Below, in pieces: positions 6,907-16,600 of a stretch of DNA of 64,000 bases. The DNA comes from Parabacteroides sp. PF5-9. GTDB taxonomy: Bacteria > Bacteroidota > Bacteroidia > Bacteroidales > Tannerellaceae. Under the pieces are notes generated by a model. It was not told the DNA's origin. It did no database searches and worked only from the letters and a program-made list of their open reading frames with translations. The DNA lies in contig NZ_JARXWG010000008.1 in assembly GCF_029893105.1 (NCBI RefSeq), forward strand, positions 62,001 through 126,000. The letters are read 5' to 3'. The position numbers and the translations under genes are program-made. The first letter of the stretch is position 1; every line of letters starts with the position of its first letter.

Positions 6907-8916
6907 ATGCAACAAGAAGATGATTTAAGAGGACTTGCCAAAGTGATGGAGTTCATGAGGGCAATCAGTATTATTTTTGTAGTGATAAACATTTATTGGT
7001 TTTGCTATTACGCTTTGCGTGAATGGGGAATCAATATTTCGGTAGTTGATAAGATACTACTGAACTTTGACCGGACTGCCGGACTATTCGGTAGTATTCT
7101 TTATACCAAATTATTTGCCGTTGTTTTCCTTGCCCTTTCGTGTCTGGGAACTAAGGGAGTTAAAGAGGAAAAAATCACTTGGCCGAAAATCTATGTTTTT
7201 CTGACAATAGGTTTTATCCTGTTCTTTATGAATTGGTGGATACTTGAATTGCCATTACCTGCATCGGCTACAACAGGTTTTTACATCCTGACAATGGCAG
7301 CAGGTTATCTGTTCCTTTTGGTCGGTGGATTATGGATGAGCCGTTTACTCAAAAACAATATGTTCGACGACGTATTCAACACGGAGAACGAGAGTTTTAT
7401 GCAGGAAACACGGCTATTACAGAGTGAATATTCCGTGAACCTGCCTACGAAATTCTGGTATAAGAAAAAAGAATGGCGGGGTTGGATAAACGTTGTAAAT
7501 CCTTTTCGTGCAAGTATTGTGTTAGGAACTCCGGGCAGTGGGAAGTCATACGCTGTTGTTAATCAATACATTAAGCAACAAATTGAGAAAGGATTTTCAA
7601 TGTACGTGTATGATTTTAAGTTTCCTGACCTTTCTACAATCGCTTATAATCATTTACTGAACAATCAATTAGGCTACAAAAAAGTCCCCACGTTTTACGT
7701 GATAAACTTCGACGATCCGAGCCGTTCACACCGATGTAATCCAATCAACCCTTCTTTCATGGAAGATATTAGCGATGCTTACGAATCGAGTTATACAATT
7801 ATGCTTAACCTTAATAAAACATGGGTGCAAAAACAAGGCGACTTCTTTGTGGAATCTCCGATAATTCTGTTTGCTGCTATTATATGGTATCTCCGAATTT
7901 ATAAAGACGGAAAATATTGCACATTCCCTCATGCGATAGAGTTCCTGAATAAAAGGTATGAAGATATTTTCCCTATTTTGACAAGTTATCCCGAACTGGA
8001 AAACTACCTAAGTCCCTTTATGGACGCGTGGCTTGGGGGCGCAATGGAACAGTTGCAGGGACAGATAGCAAGTGCTAAAATACCGCTTTCAAGAATGATT
8101 AGCCCGCAATTATACTGGGTAATGAGCGGTGATGAGTTCACGCTTGATATAAACAACCCTGATGATCCGAAGGTATTAGTCGTAGGCAATAACCCCGATA
8201 GGCAAAATATATACGGCGCAGCTTTGGGACTTTACAATTCCAGAATAGTTAAATTGATAAACAAAAAAGGGCAATTAAAGAGTTCGGTCGTAATCGACGA
8301 ATTACCGACAATTTATTTCAAAGGTCTTGACAATTTGATCGCAACAGCCCGTAGTAATAAGGTTGCTGTGCTTTTGGGCTTTCAGGATTTTTCGCAGCTA
8401 ATAAGGGACTACGGGGATAAGGAAGCAAAAGTTGTGATGAACACCGTAGGAAATGTTTTTAGCGGTCAGGTTGTGGGAGAAACTGCAAAAACATTATCCG
8501 ATAGATTTGGTAAAGTCTTACAGAAACGCCAGTCTATGACTATTAACCGCAATGATAAATCGACCTCTATAAGTACCCAGATGGATAGCTTGATACCACC
8601 GTCCAAAATCAGTAACTTGACACAAGGGATGTTTGTCGGAGCGATTGCCGACAACTTTGATGAACGTATCGAGCAGAAAATTTTCCATTGTGAAATAGTT
8701 GTAGATAATGCAAAGGTAGCTGCCGAAACTAAGGCTTATCAATCTATTCCTATTATTACCGACTTTAAAGACGAAAACGGAGTAGATAAGATGAAAGAGC
8801 AGATACAGCTCAACTATAACCGTATCAAAGAGGAAACCAAACAAATTGTTGCAGAAGAACTACAACGCATTAAGGATGATCCTTCATTGGCTCATTTATT
8901 ACAGCAACAAGAATAA
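6907..8916 (+). CDS. mobC: Type IV coupling protein MobC (TraG/VirD4 family)
   Basis: A 669-residue coupling ATPase. The N-terminus has several membrane helices (about residues 15-35, 60-80, 90-110, 120-145). The Walker A motif GTPGSGKSYAVV is near residue 205 and the Walker B-like SSVVIDELPTIYFKG near residue 460; a TARSNKVAVLLGFQDFSQL segment, typical of the family, follows. It should link the MobB relaxosome to the transfer channel. In this element it is separated from mobA-mobB by a 1.4 kb metal cassette on the other strand. A terminator follows its stop. Confidence 0.92.
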   Translation: MQQEDDLRGLAKVMEFMRAISIIFVVINIYWFCYYALREWGINISVVDKILLNFDRTAGLFGSILYTKLFAVVFLALSCLGTKGVKEEKITWPKIYVFLTIGFILFFMNWWILELPLPASATTGFYILTMAAGYLFLLVGGLWMSRLLKNNMFDDVFNTENESFMQETRLLQSEYSVNLPTKFWYKKKEWRGWINVVNPFRASIVLGTPGSGKSYAVVNQYIKQQIEKGFSMYVYDFKFPDLSTIAYNHLLNNQLGYKKVPTFYVINFDDPSRSHRCNPINPSFMEDISDAYESSYTIMLNLNKTWVQKQGDFFVESPIILFAAIIWYLRIYKDGKYCTFPHAIEFLNKRYEDIFPILTSYPELENYLSPFMDAWLGGAMEQLQGQIASAKIPLSRMISPQLYWVMSGDEFTLDINNPDDPKVLVVGNNPDRQNIYGAALGLYNSRIVKLINKKGQLKSSVVIDELPTIYFKGLDNLIATARSNKVAVLLGFQDFSQLIRDYGDKEAKVVMNTVGNVFSGQVVGETAKTLSDRFGKVLQKRQSMTINRNDKSTSISTQMDSLIPPSKISNLTQGMFVGAIADNFDERIEQKIFHCEIVVDNAKVAAETKAYQSIPIITDFKDENGVDKMKEQIQLNYNRIKEETKQIVAEELQRIKDDPSLAHLLQQQE

Positions 8917-8939
8917 ATATACATATATATATAATGTAG

Positions 8940-8967
8940 GAGAGCCGGATTTCCGGCTCTTTGTTTT
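8940..8967 (+). terminator. Terminator after mobC
   Basis: GAGAGCCGGA and TTCCGGCTCT form a compact GC-rich hairpin followed by TTGTTTTT. It starts 23 bases after the mobC stop. Confidence 0.85.
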
Positions 8968-8975
8968 TCCTATAA

Positions 8976-9017
8976 CGCCACTCACTGCCAAATCGAAGCC
9001 ACAAGCGACCACCTGCC
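8976..9017 (-). repeat. Dispersed repeat, copy D
   Basis: On the minus strand it carries TCGATTTGGCAGTGAGTGGC, one base different from copy C. Copies C and D agree over about 37 bases, including the flanking GTGGTCGCTTGTGGCT part, and lie 2.2 kb apart on either side of mobC in the same orientation. Confidence 0.8.
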
Positions 9018-9098
9018 GAAAAATCAACAGCTAACCTCTTGATTACCGCTACTTTTATTCTGCATTAATAGTGATGCAGAACAAAAACAGTTTTTATT

Positions 9099-10583
9099 AT
9101 GGATGAAAAATTAAATCCGAAAGACAAAGTTCTCCTGATGCGAGATGAAGGAGAAGGCAACAAACTCAAAGTCGTGAAAGGCATCGACAAAAAAGGTAAA
9201 ATTGATGCCATTGATCCCATGAAGGCGAAGCAAACCGATTTTATCAAAATTGACAAACACGCCGATCCCCTTGAAAACTTTTTCAAAAACTTCTTTAATC
9301 AAGCTAAAAACCCGTCGCATACAGGATTCTATGCGGTTACCGTCGATATGCTTGATAAAGTATTAAAACTAAGTGATGAAGATTTGGAGAAGTATCGTAT
9401 CAATCCGAAAGATTATATGAATCAGCAGGAACAATCCACCAAAGAGAGTGAAAAGCAAGTTCAAACCGAAAAAAAAGAAGAAAAAATGGAAGCAACACCA
9501 GCAACCGAACAGAAGACCGAATTTAAGCAATTCGACACAAGCCGTATCCCTGAAAGTGAATATCAGAAATACGGTATCAAGCCCGAAAATCTGGAGGGCG
9601 AACTCAAAGCCATGAGTTACGGGTATAAATCTCCGCACCTTGTAGATATCAACCCCAAAATAGAGGGAGTAGAATATCCCATGAAAGCCCGTCTTTCACT
9701 GGAGGAACAGCCGGATGGCAGCCTGAAATTTACCCCGCATCCATACCAACAGCAGGTTGATTTGGAAAAACCGTTTCAGGGCATTATGCTCCCCAATGAC
9801 GTAAAAGAAAACCTGTTAGCAACGGGTAACAGTGGTAGGGTGGTAGAACTGGAGCCAAGACCGGGCGAAAAAGTACCGTCGCTTATTTCTATCGACAAGC
9901 AGACTAACCGTTTGGAAGCCGTACCCCTTGATAAGCTCACAGTATCTCAAAACCTGAAAGGTGTTGAGTTATCTCCTGAACAACAACAGGCATTAAAAGA
10001 AGGGAAAAAGGTACTCGTAGAGGGTATGACCTCCAAAAAGACAATAGGTACCGATAATCCTAAAAAATTCGATGCTTATGTTCAGTTTAATGCAGCCAAA
10101 GGCGGTTACGATTTCAATTATGACGGATTAGACCGCAATAAGTATCAGCAGAACAATAGACAGGAACAAAGCCAGAACGGAGAACAGCAGAACCAAGTCC
10201 GTATTCCTAAAAAACTTTTAGGCGTTGATTTGGACGATAAACAACAAAGTTCTCTCCGGGAAGGAAAAGCCGTCTATGTTCAGGGTATGATGAAAGACGG
10301 AAAGGGCGAGCCTTTCAATGCCTATGTAAAGGTCAATCAGGAAAAAGGCAAACTGGATTTCTTTAAGTGGAACCCGGACAGAGCCAAAAAGCAAGGTGCG
10401 GATGTGAAAGTTGCCGAAGGCAATAAGACACAGGTAGCAGTCAATTCACAGGGTAAAACCAATGAAGCAACCAAACATTCAAATGAACCCCTGAAACAAG
10501 GTCAGCAAAACCCGACCGAAAAGCAGCAAGAGCAGAAGCAGATTAGGAAACCTGTGAAAAAGTCCACAGGACATAAAATGTAA
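9099..10583 (+). CDS. DUF3945/DUF4099-like protein of conjugative transposons
   Basis: A 494-residue soluble, highly charged protein. It contains repeated modules: KKLLGVDLDDKQQSSLREGKA (about residue 370) resembles an earlier LKGVELSPEQQQALKEGKK stretch (about residue 285), each followed by a V.G(M).. and FDAYVQFN/FNAYVKVN strand pattern, so two or more DUF3945-type units are present. A Gln/Lys-rich linker and basic tail follow. Such proteins lie just before topB in Bacteroides conjugative transposons; the function is unknown. A dispersed repeat precedes it. Confidence 0.75.
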   Translation: MDEKLNPKDKVLLMRDEGEGNKLKVVKGIDKKGKIDAIDPMKAKQTDFIKIDKHADPLENFFKNFFNQAKNPSHTGFYAVTVDMLDKVLKLSDEDLEKYRINPKDYMNQQEQSTKESEKQVQTEKKEEKMEATPATEQKTEFKQFDTSRIPESEYQKYGIKPENLEGELKAMSYGYKSPHLVDINPKIEGVEYPMKARLSLEEQPDGSLKFTPHPYQQQVDLEKPFQGIMLPNDVKENLLATGNSGRVVELEPRPGEKVPSLISIDKQTNRLEAVPLDKLTVSQNLKGVELSPEQQQALKEGKKVLVEGMTSKKTIGTDNPKKFDAYVQFNAAKGGYDFNYDGLDRNKYQQNNRQEQSQNGEQQNQVRIPKKLLGVDLDDKQQSSLREGKAVYVQGMMKDGKGEPFNAYVKVNQEKGKLDFFKWNPDRAKKQGADVKVAEGNKTQVAVNSQGKTNEATKHSNEPLKQGQQNPTEKQQEQKQIRKPVKKSTGHKM

Positions 10584-10611
10584 TACCAACCACTAAAAAA
10601 TCCAATAGTAA

Positions 10612-12702
10612 ATGAAAGTAATAATTGCAGAAAAGCCAAGCGTAGCCCGTGATATAGCGGCTATCGTTGGTGCGGATAACCGCAAGGACGGTTATTTAGA
10701 AGGGAACGGATATTGTGTAACGTGGGCATTTGGCCACCTCATAGGACTGGCAATGCCGCAGGACTATGGTATTACAGGATTTCAGGCTGAAAACCTACCG
10801 ATACTTCCTGCCGAATTTAAGTTATTGCCTCGTCAGGTAAAGGACGGTAAAGAATACAAACCTGATCCGGGCACAATGAAACAACTTAAAGTTATCAAAG
10901 AGTTATTTAATAAATGTGAGCGTATAGTGGTTGCGACCGATGCAGGACGTGAAGGGGAGTTAATTTTCAGATATATATATAATTATCTGGAGTGTTCCCG
11001 CCCTTTCGACCGTCTTTGGATAAGCTCTCTCACGGATCAGGCTATCCGCAAAGGATTGGAGAACCTACGTCCGGGAAAAGAGTACGACAACCTGTATCGT
11101 TCGGCAAAAGCCCGGAGCCAAGCCGATTGGGTTGTCGGGATAAACGCTTCACAAGCCCTGTCAATATCAGCCGGGCACGGCGTATGGTCATTGGGACGGG
11201 TGCAAACACCTACACTCGCCATGATATGCAGCCGTTATCTGGAAAACAAAGATTTCAAACCGCAAACCTATTTTCAGGTAAAATTGCATACGGCAAAAGA
11301 TGCAACCCAGTTCGCCGCTATTTCCACAGAACGGTACAACACAAAGCAGGAGGCAGACGACATCTTAAACCGTGTCCGATCCGCCGAATCCGTAAACGTG
11401 ATAAGCGTAGAAAAGAAAGAAGCCAATCAGGAACCGCCATTGCTCTACGATTTGACTACTTTGCAGAAAGAAGCGAACAGCCGCCATAGTTTTTCAGCAG
11501 ATAAAACCCTGTCGGTAGCCCAGTCGCTTTACGAAGCGAAACTTATTTCCTATCCAAGAACGGGCAGCCGTTATATTTCCGATGATGTTTTTGCCGAGAT
11601 ACCCGCCCTTATAGGTCAGTTATCCGGTTACGCTCCATTCGGCAACTATGCAAAAATAATGTCAGGGGCAAGCCTGAACAGGCGTTCTGTAAATGATAAG
11701 AAAGTAACAGACCACCATGCTCTGATTATCACCGAAAATATGCCGAAAGATATTTCAGCCGACCAACGTATCATATACGATATGATTGCTGCCCGAATGT
11801 TGGAAGCCTTTTCCGGCAAATGCACCAAAGAAAACACAAGCGTTTCTTTGGATGCTTCGGGCATTGCTTTTTCAGTCAAAGGTAGCATTATCCTTATTCC
11901 CGGTTGGCGTGCCGTATTGAACGCACCTGATGAAGAAAAAGGCGAAGACGATGCTCCGGCACTTCCATCCCTGTCCGATGGGGATGTACTTCCCATTAAC
12001 GGAACGGACTTACTGGAGAAACAAACCAAGCCCCGCCCATTACATACGGAAAGTAGTTTATTATCTTCTATGGAAACCTGTGGTAAAGACCTTACCGACG
12101 AAACGGAACGGGAAGCGCTCAAAGAATCGGGTATCGGAACACCTGCCACCCGTGCCGCTATTATCGAAACGCTTTTCTCCCGTGAATATATTCAGCGTGA
12201 AAAAAAATCCCTTGTTCCTACCAATAAAGGATTGGTAGTCTATCTGGCTATCCGTGATAAAAAAATAGCGGACGTAGCTATGACCGGAGCATGGGAAAGC
12301 GCATTGAATAAAATAGCAACGGGAGAAATGGATGCCGATACCTTTCATAGAAGTATCGAAGTATATGCCGCACAGATTACCACCGAATTACTGGAGAAGA
12401 AAATCGAAGGCGGCAATACAAGAGAGAGCTGTCCATGTCCGAAATGTAAAAACGGTCAGGTAGTAATATTCCAAAAGGTTGCAAAATGTAACAATGAGGC
12501 TTGCGGACTGACAGTATTCCGGAATAAATCAGGAAAAGACCTGACGGACGGACAACTGAAAGACCTGCTTACCAAAGGCAAGACAGGTACTATCAAAGGC
12601 TTTAAGAGTAAAGAAAATAAGCCTTTTGATGCTGCCGTAGCTTTTGATGCAGAGTATAAAACGATATTCCAATTTGATAATTCCAAAAAGAGGAAAAAGT
12701 AA
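10612..12702 (+). CDS. topB: DNA topoisomerase III (type IA)
   Basis: A 696-residue type IA topoisomerase. The Toprim domain starts MKVIIAEKPSVARDIAAIV and has VVATDAGREGELIFRYI near residue 105. The active-site region LISYPRTGSRYISDDV, with the catalytic Tyr in SYPRTGS, is near residue 310. A C-terminal zinc ribbon with CPCPKCKNG and CNNEACG follows at about residues 608-635. In CTnDOT the equivalent gene is exc, in the excision operon. The start is preceded by the CCACTAAAAAATCC motif. Its stop overlaps the next start by one base. Confidence 0.95.
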   Translation: MKVIIAEKPSVARDIAAIVGADNRKDGYLEGNGYCVTWAFGHLIGLAMPQDYGITGFQAENLPILPAEFKLLPRQVKDGKEYKPDPGTMKQLKVIKELFNKCERIVVATDAGREGELIFRYIYNYLECSRPFDRLWISSLTDQAIRKGLENLRPGKEYDNLYRSAKARSQADWVVGINASQALSISAGHGVWSLGRVQTPTLAMICSRYLENKDFKPQTYFQVKLHTAKDATQFAAISTERYNTKQEADDILNRVRSAESVNVISVEKKEANQEPPLLYDLTTLQKEANSRHSFSADKTLSVAQSLYEAKLISYPRTGSRYISDDVFAEIPALIGQLSGYAPFGNYAKIMSGASLNRRSVNDKKVTDHHALIITENMPKDISADQRIIYDMIAARMLEAFSGKCTKENTSVSLDASGIAFSVKGSIILIPGWRAVLNAPDEEKGEDDAPALPSLSDGDVLPINGTDLLEKQTKPRPLHTESSLLSSMETCGKDLTDETEREALKESGIGTPATRAAIIETLFSREYIQREKKSLVPTNKGLVVYLAIRDKKIADVAMTGAWESALNKIATGEMDADTFHRSIEVYAAQITTELLEKKIEGGNTRESCPCPKCKNGQVVIFQKVAKCNNEACGLTVFRNKSGKDLTDGQLKDLLTKGKTGTIKGFKSKENKPFDAAVAFDAEYKTIFQFDNSKKRKK

Positions 12703-13028
12703 TGAAAATAAGTTTGTTATTAAATTTAGGACAGGCATTGACGAGAAATGCAAATCTGGATAAGCCGACTAAAATGCTATATTCTTTTATTGATTATTGT
12801 AAAAGTCATGATTTTCCATATCCTACTATTCCAAGAATCGGAGAATTTATTTCATTGGAAGAGTTCTTTATAGAATGGGCGAAATCGCTTGATGACTGCG
12901 AATTAAATATGCTTGATAATATTAATTCGCTAACTACGTGTATCGGTAAGGAAATTAAGGTCATCAATGTTATTCACAATGTAAATCGCTCAGTCCTGTA
13001 CTGTTCTGACTTGTATAAATTGGAATAA
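12702..13028 (+). CDS. Hypothetical protein following topB
   Basis: A 108-residue protein that I do not recognise. It has no signal peptide or membrane helix and is mixed helical with two cysteines in the C-terminal half. Its ATG overlaps the last base of the topB stop codon (taATG), which supports translation coupled to topB. A TATCTTTG promoter for the next operon starts 7 bases after its stop. Confidence 0.6.
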   Translation: MKISLLLNLGQALTRNANLDKPTKMLYSFIDYCKSHDFPYPTIPRIGEFISLEEFFIEWAKSLDDCELNMLDNINSLTTCIGKEIKVINVIHNVNRSVLYCSDLYKLE

Positions 13029-13034
13029 AACAGC

Positions 13035-13042
13035 TATCTTTG
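13035..13042 (+). promoter_or_regulatory. Promoter (-7 element) of the DUF1896/helicase operon
   Basis: TATCTTTG matches the Bacteroidetes -7 consensus TAnnTTTG. Transcription from here would give a leader of about 140 bases before the DUF1896 gene. Confidence 0.6.
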
Positions 13043-13188
13043 CCACTAAGAAGTTCATATGGCACAGGTTTTAATGAGAAATTATTAAATCTATCCTATT
13101 GAATTTTTTAGTGGTGGCACTGGGGAGGGATACCCCGGTGCCTTTTGCTTATCCGTATCAATAGTTTTCCACTAAAAAATTCATAGTT
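13043..13188 (+). promoter_or_regulatory. Structured leader with three mutually pairing segments and an internal hairpin
   Basis: Segment 1 (13043-13056, CCACTAAGAAGTTC), segment 2 (13101-13114, GAATTTTTTAGTGG) and segment 3 (13169-13182, CCACTAAAAAATTC) are complementary. Segment 2 pairs perfectly with segment 3 over 14 bases and, with two G-U pairs, also over 14 bases with segment 1. Segment 3 ends 6 bases before the DUF1896 ATG, so pairing 2-3 would hide the start region. Between 2 and 3 a hairpin (GGCACTGGGG/CCCCGGTGCC, 13116-13142, followed by TTTT) looks like a terminator or attenuator stem. Confidence 0.6.
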
Positions 13189-13635
13189 ATGAAATACAAT
13201 TCAAATTTAGAGCCTGCGGAAATGTCATACTTCCGGCTCAATCTACTTTCTTATTTACGTGATTCCCACCCCGACAAAGCAAATGACCTTTCATTTATTG
13301 CCGGACGTGGGGATATGGCAGCCGAAGCGTACAGCGAAGCCGTAAAAAGCGGTTTAGACCATATTCAAGCTGCCGAAATTGCAAACGAAGCCTTATTCAA
13401 AGGCTTACACTTTTCACCTTATAATATAGTAGTTGAAATACTTTGGAACGAGTTTTTCGACGAAGTTTCTCCGGGTGGTGCCCAGGCAAAGGCAAAAGAA
13501 CTAATGCCCGAATGTCAGGCGGTATTTGCTAAATACAACCTTAGTGATGATTATGCCGAAACGACAGAGTACCAGTCGCTTTATACAGAGCTTGTCGGCA
13601 CGATCCTGATACTGCTCGAAAATGAGTTACAATAA
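13189..13635 (+). CDS. DUF1896 family protein
   Basis: A 148-residue acidic, helical protein with the pattern [41 protein letters not shown] and [13 protein letters not shown], which I recognise as DUF1896, a conserved family coded just before the large helicase of Bacteroides conjugative transposons. Function unknown. Its 3' end overlaps the helicase start by 14 bp, indicating translational coupling. The leader is unusually structured. Confidence 0.85.
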   Translation: MKYNSNLEPAEMSYFRLNLLSYLRDSHPDKANDLSFIAGRGDMAAEAYSEAVKSGLDHIQAAEIANEALFKGLHFSPYNIVVEILWNEFFDEVSPGGAQAKAKELMPECQAVFAKYNLSDDYAETTEYQSLYTELVGTILILLENELQ

Positions 13636-16600
13636 GCGAACTCATTTGCGTCAGAATATTGACGCAATAAAGTTAGCGTTAAGGCTCGACAAGGAACAAA
13701 AAAAGGCAACACCCGAAGAACGGGAAATACTCGCAAAATATTCAGGCTTTGGAGGGATTAAGGCAATCCTTAACCCTGCCGACAAACCCGAAGATATTGA
13801 GCGGTGGTCTAAATCCGAAGTCGAGCTTTTCCCGTTGGTGCAAGAACTCCACGAGGTACTCCGTGAAAGTTCTCCCACACCGGAAGTTTACAAACGCTAT
13901 GTCAGTTCCCTGAAAAGTTCTATCCTTACGGCATTTTATACGCCGAAGCCTGTTATTGATGTGTTAGCGGATGCACTAAAGGATAGCGGTATAACTCCGA
14001 CACGCTTTTTAGAACCCAGTGCCGGAACAGGTGCGTTTATTTCTTCTTTCAAAGATATTGCACCTGAAGCTAACGTAACCAGTTTTGAAAAAGACCTGCT
14101 AACAGGTAAAATTCTATCGCACCTTTATCCTGATGATAAGGTACGGATTGAAGGTTACGAAAAAATGGAAGGACGCTATTCACAGCATTTTGATGTGATT
14201 GCATCTAATATCCCTTTTGGAGATGTTTCGGTATTCGATCCGCTACTGTCCAACCATGAAATACCCGCCGTCAAACAATCGACACAGGCGATACACAACT
14301 ACTTTTTTGTAAAAAGTGTCATGTCGGCCAGAGAAGGCGGGTTAATCGCCTTTATTACCAGTCAGGGCGTACTCAATTCGGAACAAAACAAACCGATACG
14401 GGAATACCTGATGAACTCTTGCGATGTTGTTTCAGCTATCCGTTTGCCGAACAACCTCTTTTCCGACCATGCCGGAACTGATGTCGGCAGCGACCTGATT
14501 GTATTACAACGGAATAATAAAAATATAGTTCCAAGCCAACGACAGCAGGATTTTATCGAATCCCGCAAATTATCTAACGGCATATCTATTAATAACCTGT
14601 TCCGTGATTTCAACAGAGTAGTACAAACCCGTTCCAAAATCGACACCGATCCATACGGCAAACCTGCTATTGTTTTTACCCATGAAGGCGGTATTGAGGG
14701 AATAGCCACAGATTTGCGGCAAATGCTGAAAGATGATTTTTCAAAACATTTGGATTTGCAGCGTTACCAAAACTATGCACAGGAAAACCCGGCACAGTCG
14801 GTAACACAACAATCTCAATCTGCAAAATTGGATAACAGCAATCAGATAACCGAACAGGATATTCAGGAATTAAGTGATTACGCTTCTGAAATGGACAGAA
14901 AACTGTATGCCGAACGTCCGCCACAACCCGAAGATTTTGGAATTAAAGAAAAAAAGCAGAATGAAACAGAAGAAAGACAACCGGCTGCTCCAAATACTTT
15001 TAGAGGTACTCTTTTCGATATGGATGATCCTGCCATTAAAAAAGCGCCGACTACGGAGGCGAAACCCCAGTCCGTAACGCAGGAACCATTAATAACGCTC
15101 TATGACCTTTTCGGCTTTACCCAAGAGGAACGCAGTCAGGTAAACAAACCCAAAAAGAGAGGTAGAAAATTCAAATTACAGGCAAGCAAGTCAAAGGAAC
15201 TGCCGTTTATGGACTGGCGGGAAGAAATGGCGCATAATGCAGCGCAGCAACGGGAAAAGCTACAACAGGAAAGCGCCGAGGCCTATCCCGTATTCGATGC
15301 CCGTCGGGAAGAACAGTTGGAACGGCTGAAAGAGGAAGCCGAACGGGAACAGCAGGAACGCATGAAACCTGTTCCTTTCCTATTGGAAGATATACCGTCC
15401 CATTACCGTGATGGCTCACTTGTTACCGACGAAAATAATCGTATCGGTTATTTGCGTGATTTGAATGGATTTCAGCCGATGTTCCATCCGCTTCAGCTCA
15501 CCGGAACACAGCAGGCGAAAGCATCCCTTTATATTGAAATACGGGACACTTATCACCACCTGTACAGCAACGAAGCAACAAGGTTGGAAGCCAATCCTGC
15601 ATTAAGGGAAATGCTTAACCGACTGTATGATGATTTTACCCGCCGTTTCGGAAATATAAACGATGCGAAAAATCTTAGTCTTATAAAAATGGATGCCGGA
15701 GGAACGGAAATTCTTTCTCTGGAACGGTATATCGACGGTAAAGCCGTCAAAGCAGATATATTTCAACAACCGGTTGCCTTTAATCCCAATGAGATTACCC
15801 ATGCCGATAATGCACGGGAAGCCCTGACCGCTTCGCTCAATAAACATGCAACGGTAAACCTTGAATATATGGCAGGGCTTACAGGGGGGACTTCGGATGA
15901 AATACTGGAGGAACTCAAAGGGCAGGTATTTTTCAATCCAATGATAGGCTCTTATGAAATTAAAGACAAGTTCATAAGTGGTAATGTTATCTCCAAAGCG
16001 GAACACGTAGAGCGGTATATAGAAAACCACCCCGACAATGAAGCGGCAAAAGAATCATTAAAGGCTCTGAAAGAAGCAATACCCCGTCCGATAGCATTCG
16101 AAGATTTGGATTTTAATTTCGGAGAACGGTGGATACCGTCGGGCATTTACAGCAAATACGCTTCACATTTGTTTGATACGAATGTATCGGTGCATTATGC
16201 TCAAAGCCGTGATGAATACACGCTCAAAGCCGACAGCAAAAATATCAAGATATGGGATCAGTACGCTGTTAAGGCAACAAGCCGGACTTTCGACGGTATC
16301 GCCCTGATGAAACACGCCTTGCATAATACCTCTCCTGATATAACAAAGAAAGTCAATAAGTTGATTGACGGGGAAATAAAAGAGGTCAAGGTACGTGATT
16401 CCGAATCTATTCAACTCGCCAATTCCAAGATTGACGAGATACGGAACGGTTTCGTTGAATGGCTTAACGAACAATCACCGGAGTTCAAAGACCGACTGGC
16501 AGATAAATACAACCGTACATTTAATTGTTTCGTCCGTCCGGAGTATGACGGAAGCCACCAAGAGTTTCCGGGACTGGATCTGAAAGGCTTGGGTATTCCC

